Positions 1 through 6,025 of a stretch of 13,752 nucleotides of DNA are shown here, piece after piece. Positions within the stretch are counted from its first letter, which is position 1. Every line of letters starts with the position of its first letter. The notes under the pieces were generated by a model, which was not told the origin of the DNA, ran no database searches, and saw nothing but the letters and a program-made list of their open reading frames with translations. Location: positions 12,687-26,438 of the forward strand of contig MHDW01000185.1 in assembly GCA_001803645.1 (NCBI GenBank), given 5' to 3'. Position numbers and translations under genes: made by a program. This DNA comes from Nitrospirae bacterium GWC2_42_7 (GTDB taxonomy: Bacteria > Nitrospirota > Thermodesulfovibrionia > Thermodesulfovibrionales > UBA6898).

Positions 1-212
1 CTATCTCAGAAATAAGGAGATACAGGAAGAACAGGGGGATGAGCTTTATAATCGACATCAGGGATTCTCTTGGAGGATATCCTTATGAGTATGCTTCAGC
101 CGATGAGATATTTAATTTCTGCAAAAAAGAATTAGGTTTTACTCTGGAAAACATCAAGACAGTCAATTCTCTCAGCCTCAACGAGTTTTTATTCAGAAAA
201 TCTAAAAATTAG
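1..212 (+). CDS. SAM-dependent methyltransferase, C-terminal end (partial)
   Basis: Only the last 69 codons are inside the window, read from base 3 to a TAG at 210-212. The translation has a GGYPYEYAS segment, then DEIFNFCKKELGFTL, and ends in NEFLFRK. That is the pattern I know from the C-termini of class I methyltransferases (Methyltransf_11/12 type) in polysaccharide clusters, where the segment closes the Rossmann fold. The SAM-binding glycine motif would lie upstream and cannot be checked. A role in methylating a sugar or glycan end is inferred from the neighbourhood. The last 15 codons before the final SKN lie in a 45-base stretch repeated exactly at 1313-1357, where the reading frame ends differently (PVQSN). 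The present C-terminus may therefore have been altered by the event that placed the toxin module downstream. Confidence 0.72.
   Translation, partial: ISEIRRYRKNRGMSFIIDIRDSLGGYPYEYASADEIFNFCKKELGFTLENIKTVNSLSLNEFLFRKSKN
156..200 (+). repeat. 45-bp direct repeat, copy 1 (inside methyltransferase 3' end)
   Basis: Bases 156-200 match 1313-1357 at all 45 positions, with an offset of 1157 bases. The similarity extends imperfectly upstream to 147/1304. It starts AAGACAGTCAATTC and ends TTATTCAGAAAA. The two copies bracket the AbiEii-type gene pair. This copy codes for the end of the methyltransferase. Confidence 0.93.
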
Positions 213-334
213 CAGAAATGATTATTTTAGAAACTCTTCTGCCTTCGAAATGTTTGTTTTTTTCTAAAGCGGGTAGAGAACCTTAGCAAAACCTATTATA
301 ATTTGATATATTTAATAAATGGAGAGTGGTAAAG
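213..334. other. Intergenic stretch between methyltransferase and toxin module
   Basis: No gene is seen. It holds a weak inverted repeat (GCAGAA at 212-217, TTCTGC at 237-242, 19-base loop) followed by a T-rich run at about 251-263, which could be a poor terminator. The promoter-like hexamers at 274-302 follow. Confidence 0.4.
274..302 (+). promoter_or_regulatory. Candidate sigma-70 promoter for the toxin module
   Basis: A perfect TATAAT lies at 297-302. Exactly 17 bases upstream is TAGAGA (274-279), which matches 4 of 6 positions of TTGACA. It would start transcription about 25 bases before the antitoxin-like gene, fitting an independently expressed module inserted between polysaccharide genes. 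AT-rich DNA gives such hexamers by chance, so this is tentative. Confidence 0.35.
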
Positions 335-601
335 ATGAATTATCTTAAGGCTGTTTTTTGGGATTATCCTCAGTTTACTGACAAAGAAAAAATTGAGAAA
401 ATCCTTCAAGACAACAAGGACACCAGTGTATACCTCTGGGTATTAAAGAGATTCCTTGAATACGGCAGGGTTGTTGATACGTTAAGCTTCTTTAATATAG
501 AGGAAATATCCGAGAAATTACCGAAACTCAATCTGTCTGCTTACGCCGGAAGAAAATGGAAAAGGCTTGTCGAGGTATACAGTGCATATCAAGGAAAATA
601 G
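335..601 (+). CDS. Small partner protein of AbiEii-type toxin (DUF6922-like, putative antitoxin)
   Basis: An 88-residue soluble, charged protein beginning MNYLKAVFWDYPQF. I chose ATG 335 over GTG 326 because GGAGAG at 321-326 sits at normal ribosome-binding distance from 335 and overlaps 326. The features YLWVLKRFLEYGRVVDTL and SAYAGRKWKRLVEVY resemble the short proteins (DUF6922-like, named from memory) encoded just before AbiEii-type nucleotidyltransferases. The final WKRL segment is basic and helical. The gene overlaps the toxin start by about 20 bases, so the two are probably translationally coupled. By analogy with AbiEi/AbiEii pairs it may repress its own promoter or neutralise the toxin. 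That is inference, because it lacks the obvious AbiEi winged-helix layout and is much shorter than classical AbiEi. Confidence 0.68.
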   Translation: MNYLKAVFWDYPQFTDKEKIEKILQDNKDTSVYLWVLKRFLEYGRVVDTLSFFNIEEISEKLPKLNLSAYAGRKWKRLVEVYSAYQGK

Positions 602-1268
602 GAGCTGTTATGCAACACCAATACAGAGGGAGGTTTTGCTTGATCTTATTACCAACAAGGTTATCGAAGAATCATTTTTTCTGACAGGCGGAACAGCCCT
701 GTCTGTATTTTACCTGCATCACAGATTATCCAATGACCTTGATTTCTTTGCTCTGAATCCGGTAAATATGGCGGAAATAGATTTGAGTGTAAGGAGAAGG
801 TGGCCGCAGGAAAGCGCAAAGATTAAGGAAGGGCCCAATTTCCTTTCTTTCCTCATAAAAGATACTAAAGTTGACTTTGTTGTTGATCCGCTTTCAAGCA
901 AAGAGCGTCGTGAAGACCTGTGGTTCGAGAACGGGCAGCATCTATATGTTGATACGATAGATAATATCTCTTCAAATAAATTTTGTACGGTAGTCAGCAG
1001 GATTGAACCCAAGGATTTTATAGATTTCTACTTTATTCAGAAGGTTTTTCCTGAATTTAATATTGAACAGGTATACGATCATGCAAGGAGGAAAGAGGTC
1101 CTCTTTGAGGACCCGCCTACAGCAGCTTTCCAGTTAGAAGAAGGACTTGCCTTTCTGATGGAAAACAGGGCAATCCTCCCTATAACCTTAAAGGAGTATG
1201 ATATTAATGACCTGTTTAAGTTTTATCAAGAGACCATTAACTGGCTTTATCAGAAAGTAAAAATGTAG
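582..1268 (+). CDS. Nucleotidyltransferase, AbiEii/AbiGii toxin family
   Basis: About 228 residues. The N-terminal part has FFLTGGTALSVFYL followed by HHRLSNDLDFF. This is the GG...T-A-L then S-x-D-x-D signature of the minimal nucleotidyltransferase fold, with the two metal-binding aspartates near residues 52 and 54. A later DTKVDFVVDPL supplies a candidate third acidic strand, and a helical C-terminal half follows, as in AbiEii/AbiGii proteins. Family members transfer nucleotides to RNA targets or act as phage-triggered growth inhibitors; the target here is unknown. I prefer GTG 582 because GAGG lies 6 bases upstream. TTG 567 gives 5 more residues and is possible. No in-frame ATG occurs near the start. 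The gene directly follows its small partner and ends 2 bases before a chimeric mini-ORF. All catalytic residues look intact. Confidence 0.8.
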   Translation: MHIKENRSCYATPIQREVLLDLITNKVIEESFFLTGGTALSVFYLHHRLSNDLDFFALNPVNMAEIDLSVRRRWPQESAKIKEGPNFLSFLIKDTKVDFVVDPLSSKERREDLWFENGQHLYVDTIDNISSNKFCTVVSRIEPKDFIDFYFIQKVFPEFNIEQVYDHARRKEVLFEDPPTAAFQLEEGLAFLMENRAILPITLKEYDINDLFKFYQETINWLYQKVKM

Positions 1269-1270
1269 AA

Positions 1271-1375
1271 ATGTACGAAGATAAAATTGCATTTCTTTTT
1301 TTAGAAAATCTTAAGACAGTCAATTCTCTCAGCCTCAACGAGTTTTTATTCAGAAAACCGGTACAAAGTAATTAG
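1271..1375 (+). pseudogene. Chimeric mini-ORF carrying a duplicated methyltransferase C-terminus
   Basis: An ATG-initiated frame of 34 codons. Its first ten codons or so (MYEDKIAFLF) are unrelated to the methyltransferase. The rest (KTVNSLSLNEFLFRK, then PVQSN and TAG) is the methyltransferase tail in the correct reading frame. It is best read as the displaced 3' end of the methyltransferase gene, cut off by the toxin module. A translated peptide is possible, but nothing suggests a function. Confidence 0.6.
1313..1357 (+). repeat. 45-bp direct repeat, copy 2 (downstream of toxin)
   Basis: Identical to 156-200 over 45 bases. The sequence after it differs from that after copy 1 (CCGGTACAAAG against TCTAAAAATTAG). 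This places the downstream boundary of the duplicated segment at about 1357. Confidence 0.93.
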
Positions 1376-1391
1376 AAAGTTTTTTAAGTAT

Positions 1392-1412
1392 GACCTATCA
1401 GCTATGAACTAA
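1392..1412 (+). repeat. Heptanucleotide repeat, three degenerate units
   Basis: The units are GACCTAT, CAGCTAT and GAACTAA. They match the heptad family seen at 4023, 4197, 5998 and 8720. The 15 bases at 1390-1404 recur exactly at 8718-8732. The array ends one base before the ATG of the asnB relic, just as the array at 4023-4050 ends two bases before the intact asnB ATG. Confidence 0.75.
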
Positions 1413-1413
1413 T

Positions 1414-1473
1414 ATGTGCGGGATCTGCGGGAAAATAAACCATATTTATAAAGAAATAAAAAATGCCAGTTAA
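1414..1473 (+). pseudogene. Truncated 5' relic of an asparagine synthase (asnB-type) gene
   Basis: The frame starts ATG and encodes MCGICGKIN before running into unrelated sequence and a TAA at 1471-1473. Those nine residues are identical to the start of the intact amidotransferase at 4053, with 25 of 27 bases shared. They include Cys2, the glutaminase nucleophile. The heptad repeat just upstream is shared as well. Everything after codon 9 of the gene is gone, and the carbamoyltransferase begins 10 bases before the stop. It is a deletion or recombination scar, not a working gene. Confidence 0.75.
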
Positions 1474-2274
1474 TATTTTAGGTATTTCCTGCTTTTATCA
1501 CGACAGCGCAGCTGTTTTAATTCAGGATGGAGGAATTATTGCTGCAGCGCAGGAGGAACGTTTTACACGCAGGAAGCATGACGCCGGGGTTCCCAAGCAT
1601 GCAATTGAATTCTGCTTCAGGCAGGCGAATATAACCATAAGTGATATTGCTTTCATTGCCTTTTACGACAAGCCTTTTCTCAAATTTGAGCGGATTATTG
1701 AAGTCCGCGTGCCTTGGGTGCAAGAAGCATTATTGGTGATGCACGGTCACCTGAAATGCAGTCAAAGATGAACCTGAAGATAAAATTCAGAGAATCCTTT
1801 CGGCCCTTTGCCCCATCTGTTTTAAGAGAGAAGGTTTCTGAATGGTTCGATATTGACGGGGAAAGCCCGTATATGCTCCTGATAGCTGAGGTAAGAGAAG
1901 ATAAACGTCATGCTGTCTCAGAACATGAAAATGAATTGTGGGGTATTGATAAACTGAAAGTGTTACGAAGCAGCATACCCGCGGTTACACATGTGGACTA
2001 CTCTGCCCGGATCCAGACAGTCAACAAGGAAGATAACCCGATGTATTATGAGTTGATAAAGAAATTTCATGAAAAGACAGGCTGTCCTGTGATTATTAAC
2101 ACATCTTTCAATGTAAGAGGGGAGCCCATCGTATGCACACCGGAAGATGTATATATATGCTTTATGCGTACAAATATGGATTATCTGGTTCTTGGAGATT
2201 TTATTCTGGATAAGTCAGAACAACCGGAATTTAAAGATGATATGGATTGGAAAAAGGAATATGAGCTGGATTAG
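1463..2274 (+). pseudogene. Carbamoyltransferase (NodU/CmcH family), internally deleted
   Basis: The frame from ATG 1463 begins MPVNILGISCFYHDSAAVLI and continues through EERFTRRKHD to FLKFERIIE, the N-terminal part of the O-carbamoyltransferase family (TobZ/NodU/CmcH), including the HDSAA motif. At about 1701-1704 it jumps, out of frame, into PRALGARSIIGDAR, the start of the Carbam_trans_C domain. That domain runs to the TAG at 2272-2274 with NTSFNVRGEPIV intact. The family is about 570-615 residues long; here only about 80 + 190 remain, so roughly 1 kb is missing and the two parts lie in different frames. Carbamoyl transfer to a sugar hydroxyl should be lost unless a second copy exists. A downstream TTG (1714) could still express the C-terminal piece. 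Misassembly is an alternative explanation. Confidence 0.85.
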
Positions 2275-3388
2275 ATTTGACGTGCGTAAGATAGTTGCAA
2301 ACATTCTTCTTGCAATTACATCGATTATTATTATAATTACTCTGGCAGAAATATTTGTGAGGATATTTCCACCGAAAGGAGTTTATTCGCCTTCTGTTTA
2401 TGATGATGAAATAGGTTTAATTATCTATCCTGAAAGTAAAGTTATTTACAATAAAGTGAGATATACTGAGAGCTTTACAAATAAAGATGGATTTCTGGAT
2501 GTAGATCATCAACAGGGCAATAATAGAAAAATAAAGGTTGCATTTTGGGGTGATTCATATGTAGAAGCGATGCAGGTAACGAGCAAGCAAAGGTTTTTCA
2601 GGCTTTTGCCTGAGACAATCGGAAAAAATGAACTGGAGTATTTCGGTTTTGGCATCAGTGGTCAGGGCACATTGCACTCATATCTAAATTACAGAAAGCA
2701 ATCAAAGAAGTATGATTTTGATGTTGTTGTATATGTTTTTGTAGAAAATGATTTGGGTGATAACATTCTATCAATTTCAAATAATAATCTTAGACCTATG
2801 GCAAAACTTTCAGAATCATCGCCAACAGGGTTTGAAATTAACAATGAATACAAAAAGTACAACTCTCTTTTTTTTAGGATGTCTCGCAGTATAAATCGGC
2901 ACTCACTTCTTGCAAATATTGTAGTTCAAAAGATTATTCTCCTTAAACAAAAAGGGATAATGCTAAAGCTTAATGAAGAAGAAAAAAAGATGACAACCGT
3001 GGCCAAAGGTAATGCGCCTGAGCAAAATAATTTACCTTCCACATGGCCTGCTCCAGTAAAAGAATATGCAGAAAAACTCGGTTTTAATATACTGAAAGAG
3101 TGGAATAAAGAAGTTAGGGACGCTGGAAAAGATTTTATTGTTTTTTATGTGCCGAGAAGTGAAGAAACATTGTATAGCTCTCCCAAAGATAATGATTCTT
3201 GGAAGATGTGGCTTCAGAGATCATGTGCAACTTTAAATATACAGTTTATTGATCCTTCCGATTCATTTATTCGAGAACGAAAACAAGGTGTTCAAATATA
3301 TGATGATCATTGGACTCCTGAAGGGCATATAATAGTGGCGCATATTATAGAAGAATGGTTAACGAATTATTTTAAAATGGGAAACTAA
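2261..3388 (+). CDS. Membrane-anchored SGNH/GDSL hydrolase-type protein
   Basis: 375 residues from ATG 2261, chosen because AAGGA lies 5 bases upstream and the product then starts just before a single membrane segment (about 10-33, rich in Ile and Leu). The start overlaps the carbamoyltransferase 3' end by 14 bases. SGNH blocks are visible: FWGDSY with nucleophile Ser99, GISGQG at about 131-136, VEND with Asn163, and DDHWTPEGH near 348-356, supplying the Asp/His pair. The HW-TP-GH form resembles extracytoplasmic acyltransferases and esterases of exopolysaccharide systems (AlgX/AlgJ-like). A likely role is adding or removing acyl groups on the glycan outside the membrane. It is the intact centre of a cassette whose first and third genes are damaged. 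Composition is markedly AT-rich: a hand count gives 18 G+C in 60 bases at 2281-2340. Confidence 0.78.
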   Translation: MSWIRFDVRKIVANILLAITSIIIIITLAEIFVRIFPPKGVYSPSVYDDEIGLIIYPESKVIYNKVRYTESFTNKDGFLDVDHQQGNNRKIKVAFWGDSYVEAMQVTSKQRFFRLLPETIGKNELEYFGFGISGQGTLHSYLNYRKQSKKYDFDVVVYVFVENDLGDNILSISNNNLRPMAKLSESSPTGFEINNEYKKYNSLFFRMSRSINRHSLLANIVVQKIILLKQKGIMLKLNEEEKKMTTVAKGNAPEQNNLPSTWPAPVKEYAEKLGFNILKEWNKEVRDAGKDFIVFYVPRSEETLYSSPKDNDSWKMWLQRSCATLNIQFIDPSDSFIRERKQGVQIYDDHWTPEGHIIVAHIIEEWLTNYFKMGN

Positions 3389-3395
3389 TTGCAAT

Positions 3396-3817
3396 ATGAT
3401 TGCACATCTTAAAAAGGAAGTTGAAGGATTAAAAATTAACAAAAAGACTTTGAGAAACTTCGGTATTCTATTTTTCTTTGTTTTTTGTATGATTTCATTA
3501 TATGCATTCCGAAAAGACAATATATACTGGACATGGCTTCTATTTGCAGGAATATTTTTCTTGGCTCCGGTCTTGTGGTTCCAGGGTTATTAAGAGGTTT
3601 CTTTAAATTATGGATGCTTTTTGCGTTTATTTTAGGATGGATAATGACTCGCATAATTCTTACTATTACTTTTTTTGTTATAATTACTCCATATGTAATA
3701 ATATTGAGAATATCAGGGAAGGATTTATTAAATGAAAGAATTGATAAAGAGTCTGAAACTTATTGGATGAAGTATGAGATAATTAATGATAAAGAAAGAT
3801 ATAAGAAACAATTTTGA
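3396..3817 (+). pseudogene. SxtJ-like small membrane protein, single frameshift
   Basis: ATG 3396 opens a frame with a short charged head and two membrane segments (FGILFFFVFCMISLYAF; WTWLLFAGIFFLAPVL) that stops at 3593. A -1 change of frame recovers VVPGLLRGFFKLWMLFAF, then GWIMTRIILTITFFVIITP and KDLLNERIDKESETYWM, ending at TGA 3815-3817. Joined, this gives a protein of about 140 residues matching the SxtJ family (about 130 residues) found beside carbamoyltransferases and DUF5989 genes. The missing base can be placed at G3575 (giving PVLVVP) or in the five-T run 3555-3559 (giving FFLGSGLVVP). Either a recent mutation, a sequencing slip or ribosomal frameshifting could explain it; no canonical slippery heptamer is present. 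The function of the family is not known to me. Confidence 0.75.
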
Positions 3818-3827
3818 GGATTAAATT

Positions 3828-3986
3828 ATGGGAAAACTTGAAATAGTTAAAGAAGTCTGGGAGTTTTTGCGAACAAGGAAAAAATGGTGGTTAACGCCTA
3901 TTATTTTAATTCTGCTTTTACTTAGTCTGTTAATTGTTTTTACTTCAGGTTCAGCTGTTGCACCCTTTATTTATACATTGTTCTAA
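3828..3986 (+). CDS. DUF5989 family small membrane protein
   Basis: A 52-residue protein with a strong ribosome site (GAGGA, 8 bases before ATG) 10 bases after the SxtJ-like stop. It reads MGKLEIVKEVWEFLRTRKKW, then one membrane helix (WLTPIILILLLLSLLIVF), and ends GSAVAPFIYTLF. The amphipathic head, the KKWW basic-aromatic belt and the SAVAPFIYTLF tail are the hallmarks of DUF5989. The gene appears complete. It is regularly found with SxtJ-like and carbamoyltransferase/SGNH genes in glycan clusters (from memory), which suggests a shared membrane complex, but its biochemical role is unknown. Confidence 0.85.
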   Translation: MGKLEIVKEVWEFLRTRKKWWLTPIILILLLLSLLIVFTSGSAVAPFIYTLF

Positions 3987-4022
3987 AAAAGAATCTTCAC
4001 TAAAATACAAACTCCCAGTTAG

Positions 4023-4050
4023 TAGCTATGAGCTATCACCTATGAGCTAA
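4023..4050 (+). repeat. Heptanucleotide repeat, four units, abutting asnB start
   Basis: The units are TAGCTAT, GAGCTAT, CACCTAT and GAGCTAA. The array ends two bases before the asnB ATG, so it occupies the place where a ribosome-binding site should be; only a weak GAG at 4044-4046 is available. Confidence 0.78.
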
Positions 4051-4052
4051 TT

Positions 4053-6020
4053 ATGTGCGGTATCTGCGGAAAAATAAATTTTAACAACGAACCAGTCGGC
4101 GAAGACCTCCTGAAAAAGATGACTGCTGTCCTTTCCCATCGCGGTCCTGATGACGAGGGAATATATCTTAATATTAAGCAAACAGCTTCCCGCAATGAGC
4201 TATCAGCCATCAGCTATCAGCAGAGGGATAGTCCCTCTGTAGGTCTGGGACATAGAAGATTATCAATAATAGACCTTTCACCATCAGCGCATCAACCCAT
4301 GTCGAACGAAGATGGCAGTATATGGATAGTTTACAACGGAGAGATATATAACTTTCCTTCACTCAGGGAGGATCTGGTAAGGAAGGGGCATATCTTTCGT
4401 TCCAGGAGTGATACTGAAACAATAATACATCTTTACGAAGAATACGGACCTGAATGCCTTAAATTCCTGAGAGGTATGTTTGCATTTGCGATCTGGGACG
4501 AGAAAAACAAATCCCTTTTTATCGCAAGGGACAGGGTTGGAAAGAAACCTCTGTATTATTTTCATTCAAAAGGATCTTTTGTGTTCGCCTCAGAGATAAA
4601 AGCTATTTTGCAGGATGAAAGTATTGAGAGAAAGCCGGATCATACAGCGATCCATCATTATCTTACATATCAGGATGTGCCTTCACCATGGACAGCATTT
4701 GAAGGAATAAAGAAACTCCCTCCGGCTCATTATCTTGTATTAAAGGACGGCAAAGCTGAGATCAAGAGATACTGGAAGCTTTCATATCTTCCAAAGCATG
4801 TAACGAGCTTCGAAAGCCTGAAAAAAGAAACACTCGAAAGACTTAAAGAAGCAATAAGAATTCGTCTTATAAGTGATGTTCCCCTCGGCGCATTTCTGAG
4901 CGGTGGTATAGATTCAAGCGCTGTTGTTGCCCTGATGGCAGGTATGATGGATAAGCCTGTTAAGACCTTTTCGATAGGGTTTAAAGAAGACGCTTATAAT
5001 GAATTGAAATATGCCCGCATGGTTGCTGATAAATTTAAGACTGACCACACTGAATTTATAGTCGAGCCGAAAGCGCTGGATGTAATGGACAAGCTCGTCT
5101 GGCATTACAATGAGCCTTTTGCTGACTCCTCAGCTATTCCGACTTACTATGTGTCAAAACTTGCCAGAGAACAGGTAACGGTCATACTTACCGGTGACGG
5201 AGGCGATGAGAATTTTGCCGGGTACGGACGGTATGCCGCAAACGAAATTTCTAAGGAGATGCATCGGTATTTTCCGGCTTCGTTTGTGCGATTATTACTT
5301 CCTGTCATTATGATGATGCCGCATGTTAATGATTCGTCCAATTTTTTCTGGAGGCTAAAGAGATTTCTGCAGGAATATTCAAAATCTCCGGAAATGATGA
5401 ACGCTCAGTGGCTCTGCCACTTTTCTACTGAGATGAAGAACGACTTTTATACAGATGATTTCAGATTTCGGAGTTCTTTCTCTGATTCCTTTGACCTTAT
5501 TTTAGACAAATACCGGGATTCTGAAGCAGATAATTTCCTCGACAGGACATTGTATGCGGACGTGATGATGTATCTGCCTGACGACCTGTTGGTGAAAGTG
5601 GATGTTGCGTCCATGGCCAACTCACTGGAGGCTCGTTCGCCATTTCTTGACCATGAATTCATGGAGTTCGCTGCCAGAATACCGGCAGGGTTGAAGCTGA
5701 AAGGAAGAACAACTAAGTATATTCTAAAAGAGGCTTTCAGAGGCATACTGCCAGATGAGGTTCTGTTCAGGGAAAAGATGGGTTTTGGGGTGCCGATAGA
5801 CCACTGGTTCAGGAATGAACTAAAGGATATGGCCTATGATATTTTATTGAGTGAAAAAGCGATAGCAAGAGGGTATTTCAGGAAAGATGCAGTGAAAAGG
5901 ATCCTTGATGAACATACATCAAATAAATGGAACTGGCAGAACCATATCTGGAATCTTCTGATGCTGGAACTCTGGCACAGGATGTTTATAGACAACTCAG
6001 CTATGAGCTGCAAGGCATGA
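4053..6020 (+). CDS. asnB: Glutamine-hydrolysing asparagine synthase-like amidotransferase
   Basis: 655 residues. The N-terminal class II glutaminase domain has Cys2, SHRGPDDEG (28-36), LGHRRLSIIDLS (65-76), YNGEIYNF (94-101) and RSDTE (118-122). The ATP-pyrophosphatase domain has the FLSGGIDSS P-loop (281-289), TGDGGDENFAGYGRY and a late ARSPFLDHEFMEFA. The reaction is amidation of a carboxylate with ammonia from glutamine. In sugar clusters such paralogs are thought to amidate glycan uronic acids or modify other clients, so the substrate may not be aspartate. Odd points: residues about 41-63 form an insertion between EGIYLN and VGLGHRRL, partly encoded by heptad repeats, and the last residues (NSAMSCKA) are also heptad-derived. 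The stop overlaps the next start as ATGA. Catalytic residues look intact. Confidence 0.9.
   Translation: MCGICGKINFNNEPVGEDLLKKMTAVLSHRGPDDEGIYLNIKQTASRNELSAISYQQRDSPSVGLGHRRLSIIDLSPSAHQPMSNEDGSIWIVYNGEIYNFPSLREDLVRKGHIFRSRSDTETIIHLYEEYGPECLKFLRGMFAFAIWDEKNKSLFIARDRVGKKPLYYFHSKGSFVFASEIKAILQDESIERKPDHTAIHHYLTYQDVPSPWTAFEGIKKLPPAHYLVLKDGKAEIKRYWKLSYLPKHVTSFESLKKETLERLKEAIRIRLISDVPLGAFLSGGIDSSAVVALMAGMMDKPVKTFSIGFKEDAYNELKYARMVADKFKTDHTEFIVEPKALDVMDKLVWHYNEPFADSSAIPTYYVSKLAREQVTVILTGDGGDENFAGYGRYAANEISKEMHRYFPASFVRLLLPVIMMMPHVNDSSNFFWRLKRFLQEYSKSPEMMNAQWLCHFSTEMKNDFYTDDFRFRSSFSDSFDLILDKYRDSEADNFLDRTLYADVMMYLPDDLLVKVDVASMANSLEARSPFLDHEFMEFAARIPAGLKLKGRTTKYILKEAFRGILPDEVLFREKMGFGVPIDHWFRNELKDMAYDILLSEKAIARGYFRKDAVKRILDEHTSNKWNWQNHIWNLLMLELWHRMFIDNSAMSCKA
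4197..4221 (+). repeat. Heptanucleotide repeat inside asnB coding sequence
   Basis: The units are GAGCTAT, CAGCCAT, CAGCTAT and a partial CAGC. They are read in frame as ELSAISYQQ within the glutaminase domain, between two conserved motifs that are normally separated by a shorter loop. Confidence 0.75.
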
Positions 6021-6025
6021 GCTCT
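5998..6025 (+). repeat. Degenerate heptad repeat at asnB/GT4 junction
   Basis: CAGCTAT, GAGCTGC, AAGGCAT and GAGCTCT keep the 7-base phase, with GAGCT at both 6005 and 6019. The array spans the asnB stop and the GT4 start codon. It is more degenerate than the other arrays. Confidence 0.5.

Noticed and set aside
212..263. Rho-independent terminator after the methyltransferase
   Set aside because: The stem is only 6 base pairs with a 19-base loop, and the T-rich stretch begins well after it. It is mentioned only as a weak possibility.
335..1357. Insertion sequence carrying the toxin pair
   Set aside because: No transposase and no terminal inverted repeats were found, and a 45-base direct repeat is much longer than IS target duplications.
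2147..2260. Longer N-terminus for the SGNH protein starting at 2147
   Set aside because: This stretch is the out-of-frame shadow of the carbamoyltransferase C-terminus; AAGGA before ATG 2261 and the membrane segment position favour the shorter form.
3396..3817. Programmed -1 frameshifting in the SxtJ-like gene
   Set aside because: No X-XXY-YYZ heptamer is present (the nearest is A-TTT-TTC at 3554-3560), and no clear downstream stimulatory structure is seen. A mutation or read error is simpler.
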